From: Gaiellasilicea sp963791905
Lineage (GTDB): Bacteria; Actinomycetota; Thermoleophilia; Gaiellales; Gaiellaceae
DNA length: 64,000 nt
NCBI GenBank assembly: GCA_963791905.1
Contig: CAWBTX010000005.1
Span: 558,001-622,000, forward strand
Reading direction: 5' to 3'
Shown in pieces: positions 1-9,095 of this stretch. A program made the translations under genes and the position numbers. The notes under the pieces are model-generated. The model had not been told where the DNA came from, ran no database searches, and saw only the letters and a list, made by a program, of their open reading frames with translations. Numbering within the stretch: the stretch's first letter is position 1; the number at the start of each line of letters is the position of its first letter.

Positions 1-1
1 C

Positions 2-775
2 GGCCTGATCCTGTTCGCCGGCATCGCGATCGTCTTCAACCTCGTGATGTTCTGGTTCTCCGACCGGCTCGCGCTCAAGGCCTCGCGTGCGCAACCGCTC
101 GAGCAGAGCCAGGCGCCGGAGCTCTACCAGGACGTGGCAGAGATCGCCGGCAAGGCCGGCCTGCCCATGCCGAAGCTGTACCTGATCCCCTCCGAGCAGC
201 CGAATGCGTTCGCGACCGGCCGCAGTCCCAAGAAGGCTGCCGTCGCGGTCACGGAGGGCTTGCTCCAGCACCTGCCGCGCGAGCAGGTACGCGGCGTCCT
301 CGCCCACGAGCTCGCGCACATCGACAACCGCGACATCCTCGTGACGACGATCGCCGCCATGATCGGCGCCGCGATCGCCGCGATCGCGAACATCCTCCAG
401 TTCTCGCTCATCTTCGGCGGCGATGACGACGACAACAACCCGCTCGGCTTCATCGGCGTGCTCGTGGCGATCATCGTCGCGCCGCTCGCGGCGACGATTC
501 TCCAGCTCGCCGTGTCGCGCCAGCGCGAGTACCTCGCCGATGCGACCGCCGCCCAGTACCTGGGCGAGGGGCGGCCGCTCGCGGAGGCGCTCGGGACGCT
601 CCAGCGGGGTGTCCAGGCGGTGCCGATGAAGGTGAACCCGGCGACGGAGGCGCTCTATATCGCCAACCCGCTCAGCCGGCACGGCTTCTCGGCACTCTTC
701 TCGACGCATCCTCCGATGGAGGAGCGGATCCGCCGCCTGCGCGAGCTCGACGCGGCGAGCGGGATCCACTACTAG
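2..775 (+). CDS. htpX: Membrane zinc metalloprotease HtpX (M48B), 5' end outside window
   Basis: HtpX degrades misfolded membrane proteins in the cytoplasmic membrane. The reading frame is open from base 2, so the gene begins upstream; the visible 257 codons lack only the first N-terminal membrane segment. The zinc-binding HELAH motif lies in VLAHELAHIDN. It is followed by two hydrophobic stretches (about residues 105-160) and the second zinc-ligand region SRQREYLADATAA, in the usual M48B order. The C-terminus carries the typical FSTHPPMEERIRRLREL block. An internal ATG at 44 could be mistaken for the start, but upstream codons are hydrophobic and in frame. A small gene follows after five bases. 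Family assignment is firm; physiological substrates are not deducible. Confidence 0.93.
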   Translation, partial: GLILFAGIAIVFNLVMFWFSDRLALKASRAQPLEQSQAPELYQDVAEIAGKAGLPMPKLYLIPSEQPNAFATGRSPKKAAVAVTEGLLQHLPREQVRGVLAHELAHIDNRDILVTTIAAMIGAAIAAIANILQFSLIFGGDDDDNNPLGFIGVLVAIIVAPLAATILQLAVSRQREYLADATAAQYLGEGRPLAEALGTLQRGVQAVPMKVNPATEALYIANPLSRHGFSALFSTHPPMEERIRRLRELDAASGIHY

Positions 776-780
776 GACGA

Positions 781-981
781 ATGCGCCGGCGCGGTCTCTG
801 GCGGCGGATCAAGCAAGCCCTCGGGCTTGCGCCGCCGGAGCCGCCCGCGGCACCGCCGGACGAGGAGCCGGCGCTCGTGCCGTCAGGGCCGCCGCGGCGC
901 CCGCTTGGCGCGAGCGGCGTCGCGCTCGAGCTGCCCGAGGAGCCGCACGACACCGACGCCCGCGGGCGCGACGTGGCCTAG
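781..981 (+). CDS. Small hypothetical protein, 66 aa
   Basis: This short frame starts five bases after htpX and runs in the same direction, so it may be co-transcribed. The N-terminus is basic (MRRRGLWRRIKQALGL), a possible amphipathic helix. The remainder is rich in proline, alanine and acidic residues, with no domain I recognise. No Shine-Dalgarno sequence is visible in the short gap. The coding case rests on position and on basic-then-acidic composition rather than homology, so a chance frame in GC-rich DNA remains possible. Confidence 0.45.
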   Translation: MRRRGLWRRIKQALGLAPPEPPAAPPDEEPALVPSGPPRRPLGASGVALELPEEPHDTDARGRDVA

Positions 982-1013
982 GGATCCCGCAGGCGCCGTC
1001 GAAGTCCGCCTCC

Positions 1014-2121
1014 GTGGCGGCGACGCAGGAGGCGCTCTACAGCGGGATCGACCTCGCCCTCTCGTGGTCGGAGCGCCAGCTCCCGGAGCGCGAGCGGACG
1101 AAGCATGTCCACCGCCTCCATCCGTACCTCGGCAAGTTCGTCCCGCAGCTCGTCGAGGCGCTGCTGCGGCGATACGTGCGCCCAGGAGGTCGCGTACTCG
1201 ATCCGTTCGCCGGCTCGGGCACGACGCTCGTGCAGGCGCTCGAGTCGGGCTACGACGCGGTCGGCGTCGACATCGCGGCATTCAACGCGCTGCTCATGCG
1301 CGTGAAGACGCGGCGACACGACCTTCCTCTCCTCGAGGACGAGGTCTACGACCTACGAGGCCGACTCGGCCGTTCGTCCCGGCGCCCGAAGGGATTCGTC
1401 CGCGAGTGGTTTGCGCCCGAGGCTGCCGCCGAGCTTCTTCACTTCCGCTCGCTCGTCGAGGAGTACGAGCACGCCGACGTCATGCGCGTCGTGCTCGCGC
1501 GGGCGGCGCGGTCGGCGCGGCTGACGACCCACTTCGATCTCGACTTCCCGCGCGCGCCGCAGGTCCGGTCCCTACTGGTGTCACAAGCACAGGCGCACGT
1601 GCGCCCCTGTTCAGGGAGCGCAGAAGTTCCTCGCGCGGTACCTCCTCGACACGCTCGCCCGCCTGCAGGGGTTTGCTGCCGTGCGCGACGGTGAGCGCGC
1701 GGCGGTCGTCCTCCACGGTGACGCGCGTGATCTCGAGCTCGGCGGCCACTACGACGGCGTTGTCACGTCGCCGCCGTATCCGGGACTCATCGACTATCAC
1801 GAGCAGCATCGCTACGCCTACGAGCTGCTCGGGCTCGACGACCGGCGCGAGCGTGAGGTCGGAGCCGCCGCGCGCGGCACGAGCCGGGCCGCGCTCGAGG
1901 AGTACATCGCCGGGATCGCGACCGTGCTCAGCCGGGTGCGCGATGTCGTCCGCCCGGGCGCTCCGATCTGCATCGTCGTCAACGACCGCCGCGAGCTCTA
2001 CCCGGAGATCCTGTCGCGGGCGGGTCTTCGGCTGGAGGACCGTCTCGAGCGGCACGTGAACCGGCGGACGGGCAGGCGCGCCGGCGAGTACTTCGAGTCG
2101 ATCCTGATCGTCACGCATTAG
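1014..2121 (+). CDS. Amino-group DNA methyltransferase (N4-cytosine/N6-adenine type), frame-interrupted
   Basis: The protein transfers a methyl group from S-adenosylmethionine to an exocyclic amino group in DNA. The first part (GTG start at 1014) has the SAM-binding motif DPFAGSGTT followed by GVDIAAFN. The second part has the catalytic motif TSPPYPG. Around base 1566 the frame changes; read across the break, the protein continues as GPYWCHKHRRTCAPV and KFLARYLLDTL. Motif I precedes motif IV. The WCHKHRRTC segment between them has cysteines and histidines spaced like a small metal site. No restriction endonuclease gene adjoins, so this is an orphan enzyme as far as seen. The break behaves like one extra base and is probably a sequencing error. 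Target sequence cannot be inferred. Confidence 0.8.
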
Positions 2122-2158
2122 GCACGAAGGTGTTGCACTCTCGTTGCGGCTTCGTCCA

Positions 2159-2164
2159 TAGCGT
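2159..2164 (+). promoter_or_regulatory. Putative -10 element (TAGCGT) of a leaderless promoter for comM/yifB
   Basis: TAGCGT matches TANNNT and is followed by six bases and then the GTG start at 2171. Transcription would begin at or next to the start codon. No Shine-Dalgarno sequence precedes the GTG, which fits leaderless translation. The same arrangement recurs at several other first genes here. Confidence 0.45.
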
Positions 2165-2170
2165 CGAGGT

Positions 2171-3625
2171 GTGCTCGCGCGCGCCGTCACTCACGCCCTG
2201 GTCGGGCTCGAAGCGAGGCGCGTCGAGGTCGAGGCACATCTCCAGAGCGGCGTACCGTCCTTCGCCATCGTTGGTCTCGCCGACCGAGCCTGCTCGGAGG
2301 CGAAGCACCGCGTCCGGAGCGGCATCGCCTCGGCTGAGCTCGAATGGCCACTGCGGCGGATCACCGTCAACCTCGCGCCCGCCGGACTGCGGAAGGAGGG
2401 CTCCGGCTTCGACCTCGCGATCGGCCTCGCGTTGCTGGCGGCCTCGCGCCAGGTACCGCCGGAGCGGCTCGAGGAACACGCGTCCGTCGGCGAGCTTGCG
2501 CTCGACGGCCGCGTCCGGCCGGTGCGAGGCGCGTTCGCGGTCGCGGAGGGTGCCCGGCTGGCCGGGTTCGACCGCATCCTCTGCGCGCCCGAATCCGCGG
2601 CCGAAGCCGAGCTCGGCGGCGTTGAGGCCGTTCCGGTCCGGCACCTGGCCGAGGCTGTCGCCTACCTGCGCGGAGAGCTGCGGCCGCCGCCGGTCGATCC
2701 ACCGGCCGAGCGGATCGAGCCCGAGCTGCCCGACCTCGCCGACGTGCGCGGCCAGGAGCGGGCGCGGCGTGCGCTCGAGCTCGCGGCAGCGGGTCGTCAC
2801 AACCTGCTGCTGGCCGGGCCGCCGGGAACCGGCAAGACGATGCTCGGCCGTCGGCTGCCGTCGATTCTCCCGCCGCTCGAGCCTCGTGAGCAGCTCGAGG
2901 TCACGCGGATCCACTCCGTCGCCGGCCTGCTCTCGCCGGAGCGCCCTCTCGTCGCCCGGCCGCCGTTCCGTGCGCCGCACCACAGTGCTTCAATGGCCGC
3001 GGTCGTGGGCGGTGGGCCAGGGCCGCGGCCCGGGGAGGCGAGCCTCGCCCACCGAGGCGTCCTCCTCCTGGACGAGCTGCCCGAGTTCCAACGCCCGGCG
3101 CTCGAGGCGTTACGCCAGCCGCTCGAGGACGGCACGATCGCGATCGCGCGGGTCGCCGGCTTCGCCGTCTTCCCCGCTCGCTTCCAGCTCGTCGCGACCA
3201 TGAATCTGTGCCCGTGCGCGGGCCGCGGCGATCCCGCGGCCGAGTGCTCGTGCTCGCCGCAGCGTCTGGCCGCCTTCCGGGACAAGCTCTCACGGGCGTT
3301 GCTCGACCGCTTCGATCTGGTCGTCACCGTACCCCGGCCGCGGGCGCAGGAGCTCGCCGCGGGACCGGCGGAGGCTTCCGGCGCGGTGCGCGGGCGCGTG
3401 CTGGAGGCACGGGGGCGGCTCGGTGCAGCGTCTGCGTCACGCACGGCGGCGGCTGATGAGCTCCTGAACAGGGCAGTCGAGCGGCTGCCGTTGTCGGCGC
3501 GAGGCCGCGCACGAGTCGCTCGCGTGGCGAGGACGGCCGCGGCGCTGGCCGGTTCGGAGGCGGTCGAGGCGGAGCACGTTGCCGAGGCGCTCGCGTACCG
3601 AGCACCGAAGGAGCTCGCAGCATGA
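2171..3625 (+). CDS. comM: YifB/ComM family Mg-chelatase-like AAA+ ATPase
   Basis: A 484-residue member of the YifB/ComM family, hexameric helicases that in ComM drive branch migration during natural transformation. The N-terminal ChlI-like domain (about residues 1-170) carries ITVNLAPAGLRKEGSGFDLAIGLALL. The Walker A motif GPPGTGKT is near residue 215 and Walker B is GVLLLDELPEF. The C-terminal Mg-chelatase domain contains the cysteine cluster of MNLCPCAGRGDPAAECSCSP, typical of the family. The GTG start overlaps no upstream gene and the stop overlaps the dprA start (ATGA). The pairing with dprA supports a role in processing incoming or recombining single-stranded DNA. No competence pilus genes are visible here. 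Confidence 0.93.
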   Translation: MLARAVTHALVGLEARRVEVEAHLQSGVPSFAIVGLADRACSEAKHRVRSGIASAELEWPLRRITVNLAPAGLRKEGSGFDLAIGLALLAASRQVPPERLEEHASVGELALDGRVRPVRGAFAVAEGARLAGFDRILCAPESAAEAELGGVEAVPVRHLAEAVAYLRGELRPPPVDPPAERIEPELPDLADVRGQERARRALELAAAGRHNLLLAGPPGTGKTMLGRRLPSILPPLEPREQLEVTRIHSVAGLLSPERPLVARPPFRAPHHSASMAAVVGGGPGPRPGEASLAHRGVLLLDELPEFQRPALEALRQPLEDGTIAIARVAGFAVFPARFQLVATMNLCPCAGRGDPAAECSCSPQRLAAFRDKLSRALLDRFDLVVTVPRPRAQELAAGPAEASGAVRGRVLEARGRLGAASASRTAAADELLNRAVERLPLSARGRARVARVARTAAALAGSEAVEAEHVAEALAYRAPKELAA

Positions 3626-4606
3626 GCGACCTGGCGCTCGCCTCGTTTGCGGCCGCCAACGACGCGCATCTCGTGGGCGAGCCCCGAAGCGCACGCTTCG
3701 CTGCGTTCCGCGCAGCGTTCGACGAGCAGGCAGAGCTCGCGCGTCTAGAGGACCTCGGGCTGCGATTCCTGGCCCGGTCGGACCAGGCGTTCCCGTTGCT
3801 CCTGCGGGCGATCCACGACCCACCGCCCGGCCTCTATCTGCGCGGGGACAGAGACGTGGAGCTGCTCGGCCGGCCTGGCGGTCGCCGTCGTCGGCGCTCG
3901 CGCCTGCTCGCCCTACGGCCGCCAGGTCGCGCGCCGGGTCGCGCGAGAGCTCGCGTCCGCCGGGCTCGTGATCGTGAGCGGGATGGCGCGCGGCGTCGAC
4001 GCCGAGGCGCATCGAGGCGCACTCGAGGCGGGTGGTGTGACGATCGCGGTGCTCGGCTGCGGCATCGATCGCGACTACCCGGCCGCCCATCGCGCGCTGG
4101 CCAGGGAGATTGCCGCGTCGGGCCTGGTCGTCGCCGAGTACGCCCCGGGCATCGAGCCGGCACCCTGGCGTTTCCCGGCACGAAATCGAATCGTTGCCGG
4201 CCTGTGCTCGGCGACGGTCGTGGTCGAGGCGCGCGAGCGCAGCGGCGCGCTGATCACGGCTGACTTCGCGCTCGAGGAGGGGAGGGAGGTGTTCGCCGTA
4301 CCGGGAGAGATCACGAGCTCGCTCTCGGCAGGCTCCAACGCGTTGCTGCGGCTCGGCGCGACGCCATTGACGCGGTCGGAGGACGTGCTCGAGAGCTTCG
4401 GGCTGGAGGCGCCGGTTCAGCCTGGCGCTGTGGTCGGAGAGGTGGCTTCACGTGTGCTCGCTCGCATCAACGAAGCCGCCGCCGGCGCCGACGAGCTCGC
4501 ACGCGCTACGGGCCTCTCGGCGGAGCAGCTGGCAGTGGCCTTGACGGAGCTCGAGCTGGCCGATCTCGTCACGGAGGAGGACGGCGTCTACCGTGCGAGT
4601 GCGTAG
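3622..4606 (+). CDS. dprA: DNA-processing protein DprA (Smf), frame-interrupted
   Basis: DprA binds single-stranded DNA and loads RecA during transformation. The ATG at 3622 overlaps the comM stop. The first 85 codons form the N-terminal helical domain, ending FPLLLRAIHDPPPGLYLRGD. Near base 3870 the frame shifts by one and continues as VAVVGARACSPYGRQVARRVARE, the expected start of the Rossmann-like DprA fold. That fold has SGMARGVDAEAHRGAL, GIDRDYP, FPARNRIVAGL and GALITADFALEEGREVFAVPG. A C-terminal winged-helix segment follows (about residues 265-325). Comparing the break with family members suggests one extra G in CCTGGCGG. Apart from the break all family blocks are present. Confidence 0.9.
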
Positions 4607-4628
4607 CATCGCGCCGTGGCTCGCACCG

Positions 4629-6260
4629 CTACGCGTCCGCACCGCGTGCGCGACCTCTCGTTCTACGGCGTCGCGCCCGCCGAGCGTCGGCGAGGATTGC
4701 CCGCGCTGCATTCCTCCCGGGGCCGCCGGTGACTCCGCCCCCGGGGTGCGTGCCCGCCCCGCACATGTAGAGGCCGCGGATCCCGGCAAGCCGGTAGCGA
4801 GCATGGCCGAGGAGGGGCCGCCAGGCGAAGACCTGGTCGAGGGCGTGCTCGCCGTGCATCGGGTGCCCGCCGCTGAGCCCGTACTCGCGCTCGAGGTCCG
4901 CAGGCGTGACGACGTGGCGAGCGACGATCCTGTCCGCGATACCCGGTGCATAGACCTCGAGCGTCCGCACGGCCCCGTCCGCTACACGATCGCGCGCCGC
5001 CTCGTCCCAGTCCGCGTCCCGGAGTCGCCGTGGCGCGTACTGGAACAGCGCGGTGACGACGTGGGTCCCGGCAGGGGCCAACGAGGGGTCCGAGAGGGTG
5101 GGGATCGTCGCCTCGAGATACGGGTGCTCGGAGATCCGGCCGTACTTCGAGTCGTCGAACGCCCGCTCGAGGTCGTCAAGGCTCGGTGCGACGACGATCC
5201 GCCCGTGCAGGCGCTCGCCTTCGACGCCGCCGATCGCCGGCAGGCCCTCCAGGACGAGGGTCACCTTCGCCACCACGCCGGGCGTGCGGATGTGCTCGAC
5301 CCGCCAGCCCAGAGTCGGGCCGACCTCGGCCGGGTCGACGAGGCGCAGAAGGGTCTGCTTGGGGTCGGCGTTCGACACGACGATCCGCGCGTCGATCTCC
5401 TCGCCGCTCGCGAGAGCGACGCCTTCTACGGAGCCTCGCCCGGTTCGGATGGCGGCGACGTCCGCGTCGCAGCGAATCGTCGCGGCGTTGCTCCGCGCGG
5501 CGGCGACGAGCGCCTCTGCGAGGGAGTCCGGCCCGCCGCGCGCGAAGACCGTGCGGCCAGCCGCTCCGCCTCCTGAAGCCGAGTCCCACAGGAGGTTGAG
5601 CGCCGTCCCCGCCGACCGAGGTCCCATGGCCGCGTAACGAACGCCACGCGCGCCGAGGGCGCCGCGTAGCGCCTCGTTCTCGACGGCTTCGTCGACGAGG
5701 TCCGCGACGGACATCGGCAGCACGCGCAGCGCCTCGCGCAGCTGCTGTCTCCCGAGGTGCCGCAGGCCGTTCAACAGCGTGAGGCCGCCGGTGGTGTCCG
5801 CGAGGGACGGAGACGCGAGGTCCGGCGGCTCGGTCGCCTGGACGCGGGCCAGGAATGCTCCCAGCGAGCGGATCCTGCGGTCGAAGGCGAGGAACGCCTC
5901 GGCATCGCGCGGCTTGGTCCCCGTCCGGAGCCCGATCGCCGTCCGGACCGGGTCGCGCCACAACGTGAGGCCCGGCCCGTCGGCGGACGGGGCGAAGGCC
6001 ACTACCTCCGGCTCGATGGCGCGGAACCCATGCGAGCCGAGCCCAAGGTCACGGACGACATCGTCACGGAGACCTCCGAAGTTGGCCGCAACCGGCGCGC
6101 GCACACCGGGCGCGATCTCCTCGGTAGCCAGGAGGCCGCCCGCCCGGCTTCGCCGCTCGAGAACCAGCGTCCGGAGCCCGCCCTTCGCCAGGTACGAAGC
6201 CGCGACCAAGCCGTTGTGTCCGGCCCCGACCACGACCGCGTCGTATCGCTCCCGGGCCAC
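4629..6260 (-). CDS. NAD(P)/FAD-dependent oxidoreductase, phytoene desaturase/PYROXD2-like
   Basis: A 543-residue flavoprotein. The N-terminus YDAVVVGAGHNGLVAASYLAKGGLRTLVLERR is an FAD-binding Rossmann motif. The C-terminus has MCGAGTHPGGGVTGGPGRNAA, the FAD-contacting block of carotenoid-desaturase-like oxidoreductases. I place the start at a GTG whose first base is 6260, just after the stop of the upstream paralogue; the frame stays open further upstream but antisense to conserved residues of that paralogue. It is a tandem duplicate of the gene at 6263-7873. No carotenoid genes are nearby and two methyltransferase-fold genes lie divergently, so I would not call it a carotenoid enzyme. The substrate is unknown. 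Confidence 0.85.
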   Translation of the reverse strand: MARERYDAVVVGAGHNGLVAASYLAKGGLRTLVLERRSRAGGLLATEEIAPGVRAPVAANFGGLRDDVVRDLGLGSHGFRAIEPEVVAFAPSADGPGLTLWRDPVRTAIGLRTGTKPRDAEAFLAFDRRIRSLGAFLARVQATEPPDLASPSLADTTGGLTLLNGLRHLGRQQLREALRVLPMSVADLVDEAVENEALRGALGARGVRYAAMGPRSAGTALNLLWDSASGGGAAGRTVFARGGPDSLAEALVAAARSNAATIRCDADVAAIRTGRGSVEGVALASGEEIDARIVVSNADPKQTLLRLVDPAEVGPTLGWRVEHIRTPGVVAKVTLVLEGLPAIGGVEGERLHGRIVVAPSLDDLERAFDDSKYGRISEHPYLEATIPTLSDPSLAPAGTHVVTALFQYAPRRLRDADWDEAARDRVADGAVRTLEVYAPGIADRIVARHVVTPADLEREYGLSGGHPMHGEHALDQVFAWRPLLGHARYRLAGIRGLYMCGAGTHPGGGVTGGPGRNAARAILADARRARRRRTRGRARGADA

Positions 6261-6262
6261 TC

Positions 6263-7873
6263 TCAGGCGGCCTTCTTGGCGCGGAGCGCGCGCAGGACCT
6301 GCAGCGCCGCGAGGCGTCCCGACGCGCCCATGATTCCACCCCCGGGGTGCGTGGCCGAGCCGCACATCCAGAGGCTCCGCAGCGGCGTCCGGTAGCGCGC
6401 CCATCCCGGCACGGGCCGGTTGAAGAAGAGCTGCTCGAGCGAGAGCTCGCCCTGGAAGATGTTTCCCTCGGAGAGCCCGAACCGGTCCTCGATGTCCTTG
6501 GGGGTGAGCACCTGCGCGTGCAGGATCAGGTCGCGGATGTTCGGCGCCCGCTCCGCGATCGTGTCGATGACGGTCTCCCCGAACGCATCGCGCCGGCTGT
6601 CGTCCCATTCGTCGCCCTCGGCCAGGCGGTAGGGCGCGTACTGGACGAAGCAGCTCATGACGTGCTTGCCCGGAGGCGCCATCGACGGGTCGACCAGGGT
6701 CGGGATGACCATGTCGATGTACGGACGCCGGCTGAAGCGCCCGGACTTCGCGTCGTCGTAGGCCTGCTCCATGTAGTCGATGCTCGGGCTGAAGCTGATC
6801 GCGCCGCGCAGGTGGTCGCCCTCGCCGGGCAGGCACGTGAACTCGGGAAGCCCGTCCAGGGCCAGGTTCACCTTCCCGCTGGAGCCCCGGTACCGGTAGC
6901 GCGCGACCTCTGCGAGGAACGACCCGTCGAGGAGGCCGGACGGCAGGAGCCGGAGGAACGTCTGCTGCGGGTCCAGGCTCGACAGCGTCACCCGCCCGGT
7001 CACCTCGTCGCCCGCCGACGTGACCGCGCCGGTCACCTCGTCGCCTCGGGTCAGGAAGTGCTCGACGGCGGTCTCGGTCCTGATCTCGGCACCGAACGAC
7101 CGGGCGGCGCTCGCGATCGCCTCGCTGACTGCGCCGGTCCCTCCCCGCGGTATTCCCCAGGCTCGCAGGACGCCGTCGATCTCGCCCATGTAGTGGTGCA
7201 GCAGGACGTAGGCGGTCCCAGGAGAGCGGATCCCCTGGAACGTGCCGATGATCCCGGAGGCGCTCATCGTCGCCTTCAGCGGATCCGTCTCGAACCACTG
7301 GTCGAGGAAGTCGGCGGCGCTCATCGTCATGAGCTGGATGAACACCGTCCGCTGCTCGAGGGAGAGGCCGTTGAAGGAGCGGGCGAGACGTGCGACGGGG
7401 AGCCATTCGCGCGGATTGAGCCGTGTCGGGTCCGGCGGCGCGATGGACAGGATCGGCTTGATGAACCTCGCCATCTCGAACATCAAGCGGCTGTACTCCT
7501 CGTACGCCTCCGCGTCGGTCGCCGACCAGCGTCGGAGCTCACGCATGGTGCGGCCGTGGTCGTTCACACGCCACAGGTAGTCGTCGTCGAGCGGCGTGAA
7601 CGTTCCGTCGAGAGGCAGGATCTCGAGGCCGTGCGCCGGCAGCGAGAGCTCCCGGACGATCTCGGGGCGGAGCAGCGAGACGACGTACGAGGCCACGCTG
7701 AACCGGAAGCCGGGGAACACCTCCTCGGTTACCGCCGCCCCGCCGAGAACGTGTCGCCGCTCCAGCACGACGACCTTGAGTCCGGCCCGCGCAAGATACG
7801 CCGCGGCGACGAGCCCGTTGTGCCCGCCGCCAATGATCACGGCGTCGTACATGCGGTGATCGGAGCTCGCCAT
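6263..7873 (-). CDS. NAD(P)/FAD-dependent oxidoreductase, phytoene desaturase/PYROXD2-like
   Basis: A 536-residue flavoprotein paralogous to its downstream neighbour. It has the FAD motif YDAVIIGGGHNGLVAAAYLARAGLKVVVLERR and the C-terminal block MCGSATHPGGGIMGASGRLAA. The region FPGFRFSVASYVVSLLRPEI and the motif QGELSLEQLFFNRPVPGW are conserved in the PYROXD2-like branch. I chose the ATG at 7873 because a TAGTGT element lies eight bases before it; an internal ATG at 7852 is the alternative. The stop is two bases from the start of the next gene, so the two are probably one transcript. Reaction and substrate are not deducible; the family oxidises diverse amines and polyenes. Confidence 0.87.
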   Translation of the reverse strand: MASSDHRMYDAVIIGGGHNGLVAAAYLARAGLKVVVLERRHVLGGAAVTEEVFPGFRFSVASYVVSLLRPEIVRELSLPAHGLEILPLDGTFTPLDDDYLWRVNDHGRTMRELRRWSATDAEAYEEYSRLMFEMARFIKPILSIAPPDPTRLNPREWLPVARLARSFNGLSLEQRTVFIQLMTMSAADFLDQWFETDPLKATMSASGIIGTFQGIRSPGTAYVLLHHYMGEIDGVLRAWGIPRGGTGAVSEAIASAARSFGAEIRTETAVEHFLTRGDEVTGAVTSAGDEVTGRVTLSSLDPQQTFLRLLPSGLLDGSFLAEVARYRYRGSSGKVNLALDGLPEFTCLPGEGDHLRGAISFSPSIDYMEQAYDDAKSGRFSRRPYIDMVIPTLVDPSMAPPGKHVMSCFVQYAPYRLAEGDEWDDSRRDAFGETVIDTIAERAPNIRDLILHAQVLTPKDIEDRFGLSEGNIFQGELSLEQLFFNRPVPGWARYRTPLRSLWMCGSATHPGGGIMGASGRLAALQVLRALRAKKAA

Positions 7874-7942
7874 CAGCGGCGACACTAACCGCGGGACGGC
7901 CCGGCGCGCTCCGCAAAAAGCCACCCGACTATGCTTGCCGAC
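7874..7942. promoter_or_regulatory. Divergent leaderless promoters between the oxidoreductase and DmdA-like genes
   Basis: On the minus strand TAGTGT (7882-7887) sits eight bases before the ATG at 7873. On the plus strand TATGCT (7930-7935) sits seven bases before the ATG at 7943. Both match TANNNT and neither start has a Shine-Dalgarno sequence. The plus-strand element overlaps an earlier in-frame ATG at 7931, which argues that 7943 is the true start. I see no convincing -35 hexamers. Confidence 0.5.
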
Positions 7943-9088
7943 ATGCTCGGCTCGTTCGACATGGAGACGGTTCAGCGTGGAGCGCGCTTGCGGCGCAGCC
8001 CCTTCTACGAGGCGACGCAGCGGCACGGCCCCAAGGGCTTCACCGTCTACAACCACACGCTCTTCCCGATCAACTTCGACGATTTCGAGGCCGAGTACTG
8101 GCACCTGCTGAACCACGTGACGCTCTGGGACGTCTCCGTCGAGCGCAACGTGGAGGTGACGGGCCCGGACGGCTTCCGCTTCGCGCAGCTGCTCACCTGT
8201 CGCGACCTCAGCGCGTGCGCGGTCGGCCAGGGCAAGTACGTCCTGATCACGGCGCCGGACGGCGGGATCCTCAACGACCCGGTCATGCTGCGGCTCGACG
8301 AGAACACGTTCTGGTTCGCGCTCGCGGACAGCGACGTCCTGCTGTACGCGAAGGGGCTGGCGGCGCACGCGGGGATGGATGTGCAGCTCTCGGAGGTCGA
8401 GGCATACCCGCTGCAAATCCAGGGTCCAAAGTCGAAGGACGTCGTCCGTGGCCTGTTCGGCGACGACATCCTCGACCTCGGCTACTACCACTTCCGCCGC
8501 CTCGAGCTGGACGACATCCCGCTCATCCTCACCCGGACCGGCTGGACGTCGGAGGTCGGATACGAGATCTACCTCCTCGACGCCTCGCGCGGAACGGACC
8601 TGTGGGACCGGATCATGGAAGCGGGCGAGCCGTACGAGATCCGGCCGACGGGGCCGGTGGACATCCGCCGGGTCGAGGGAGGCATCTTCAACTGGGGTGC
8701 CGACATGACCTACGAGAACAACCCCTTCGAGTTGGGCCTCGGCCGGCTCGTCGACCTGGACACCGAGGCGGATTTCGTCGCCCGCGACGCGCTCACGAGG
8801 ATTCGCGACGAGGGCGTGAAGCAGAAGATCGTCGGCGTCGAGATCGACGGCGACCGGCTGGAGATGAACGCGACGGGCTGGCCGGTTTCGGCCGACGGCG
8901 CGAGCGGACGGGTGACCTCCGCCGTCTATTCGCCCCGCCTCGAGAAGAACATCGGGTACGCGTGGCTCCCCGTCGAGCACACCGAGCTCGGGACGCACGT
9001 CGCGGTGGAGACACCCGAGGGTATGAGGGACGCGACGATTGCGCCGCTGCCCTTCTTCGACCCCGAGAAGCAGATCCCGAAGTCCTAG
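7943..9088 (+). CDS. GcvT-fold demethylase/aminomethyltransferase, DmdA-like
   Basis: This 381-residue protein has the folate-dependent aminomethyltransferase fold. The segments LRRSPFYEATQ, FTVYNHTLFPINF, YWHLLNHVTLWDVSVERNVEV and LLTCRDL recall the dimethylsulfoniopropionate demethylase DmdA more than the glycine-cleavage T protein. Later blocks are IQGPKSKDVV, TRTGWTSEVGYEIYL and the C-terminal beta-barrel region YSPRLEKNIGYAWL. DmdA proteins move a methyl group from DMSP to tetrahydrofolate; relatives act on other methylated compounds, so the substrate is unproven. The start at 7943 is chosen from the promoter placement. A second GcvT-like gene follows after seven bases, and two FAD oxidoreductases diverge upstream, suggesting joint metabolism of a methylated osmolyte or amine. 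Confidence 0.8.
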   Translation: MLGSFDMETVQRGARLRRSPFYEATQRHGPKGFTVYNHTLFPINFDDFEAEYWHLLNHVTLWDVSVERNVEVTGPDGFRFAQLLTCRDLSACAVGQGKYVLITAPDGGILNDPVMLRLDENTFWFALADSDVLLYAKGLAAHAGMDVQLSEVEAYPLQIQGPKSKDVVRGLFGDDILDLGYYHFRRLELDDIPLILTRTGWTSEVGYEIYLLDASRGTDLWDRIMEAGEPYEIRPTGPVDIRRVEGGIFNWGADMTYENNPFELGLGRLVDLDTEADFVARDALTRIRDEGVKQKIVGVEIDGDRLEMNATGWPVSADGASGRVTSAVYSPRLEKNIGYAWLPVEHTELGTHVAVETPEGMRDATIAPLPFFDPEKQIPKS

Positions 9089-9095
9089 ATCCGCC

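Noticed and set aside
3840..3890. Programmed frameshifting in dprA or other interrupted genes.
   Set aside because: No slippery heptamer or downstream pseudoknot is evident, and breaks occur in many unrelated genes and at inconsistent positions.
6261..7406. Reading the downstream FAD oxidoreductase frame (4629-7406) as a 925-residue fusion.
   Set aside because: The extra N-terminal residues are arginine-rich and lie opposite conserved codons of the paralogue at 6263-7873. A GTG just after that gene's stop gives a full-length protein.
4629..7873. Calling the two FAD oxidoreductases carotenoid biosynthesis genes (crtI).
   Set aside because: No phytoene synthase or other carotenoid gene is near and the sequences are of the broader PYROXD2-like branch.
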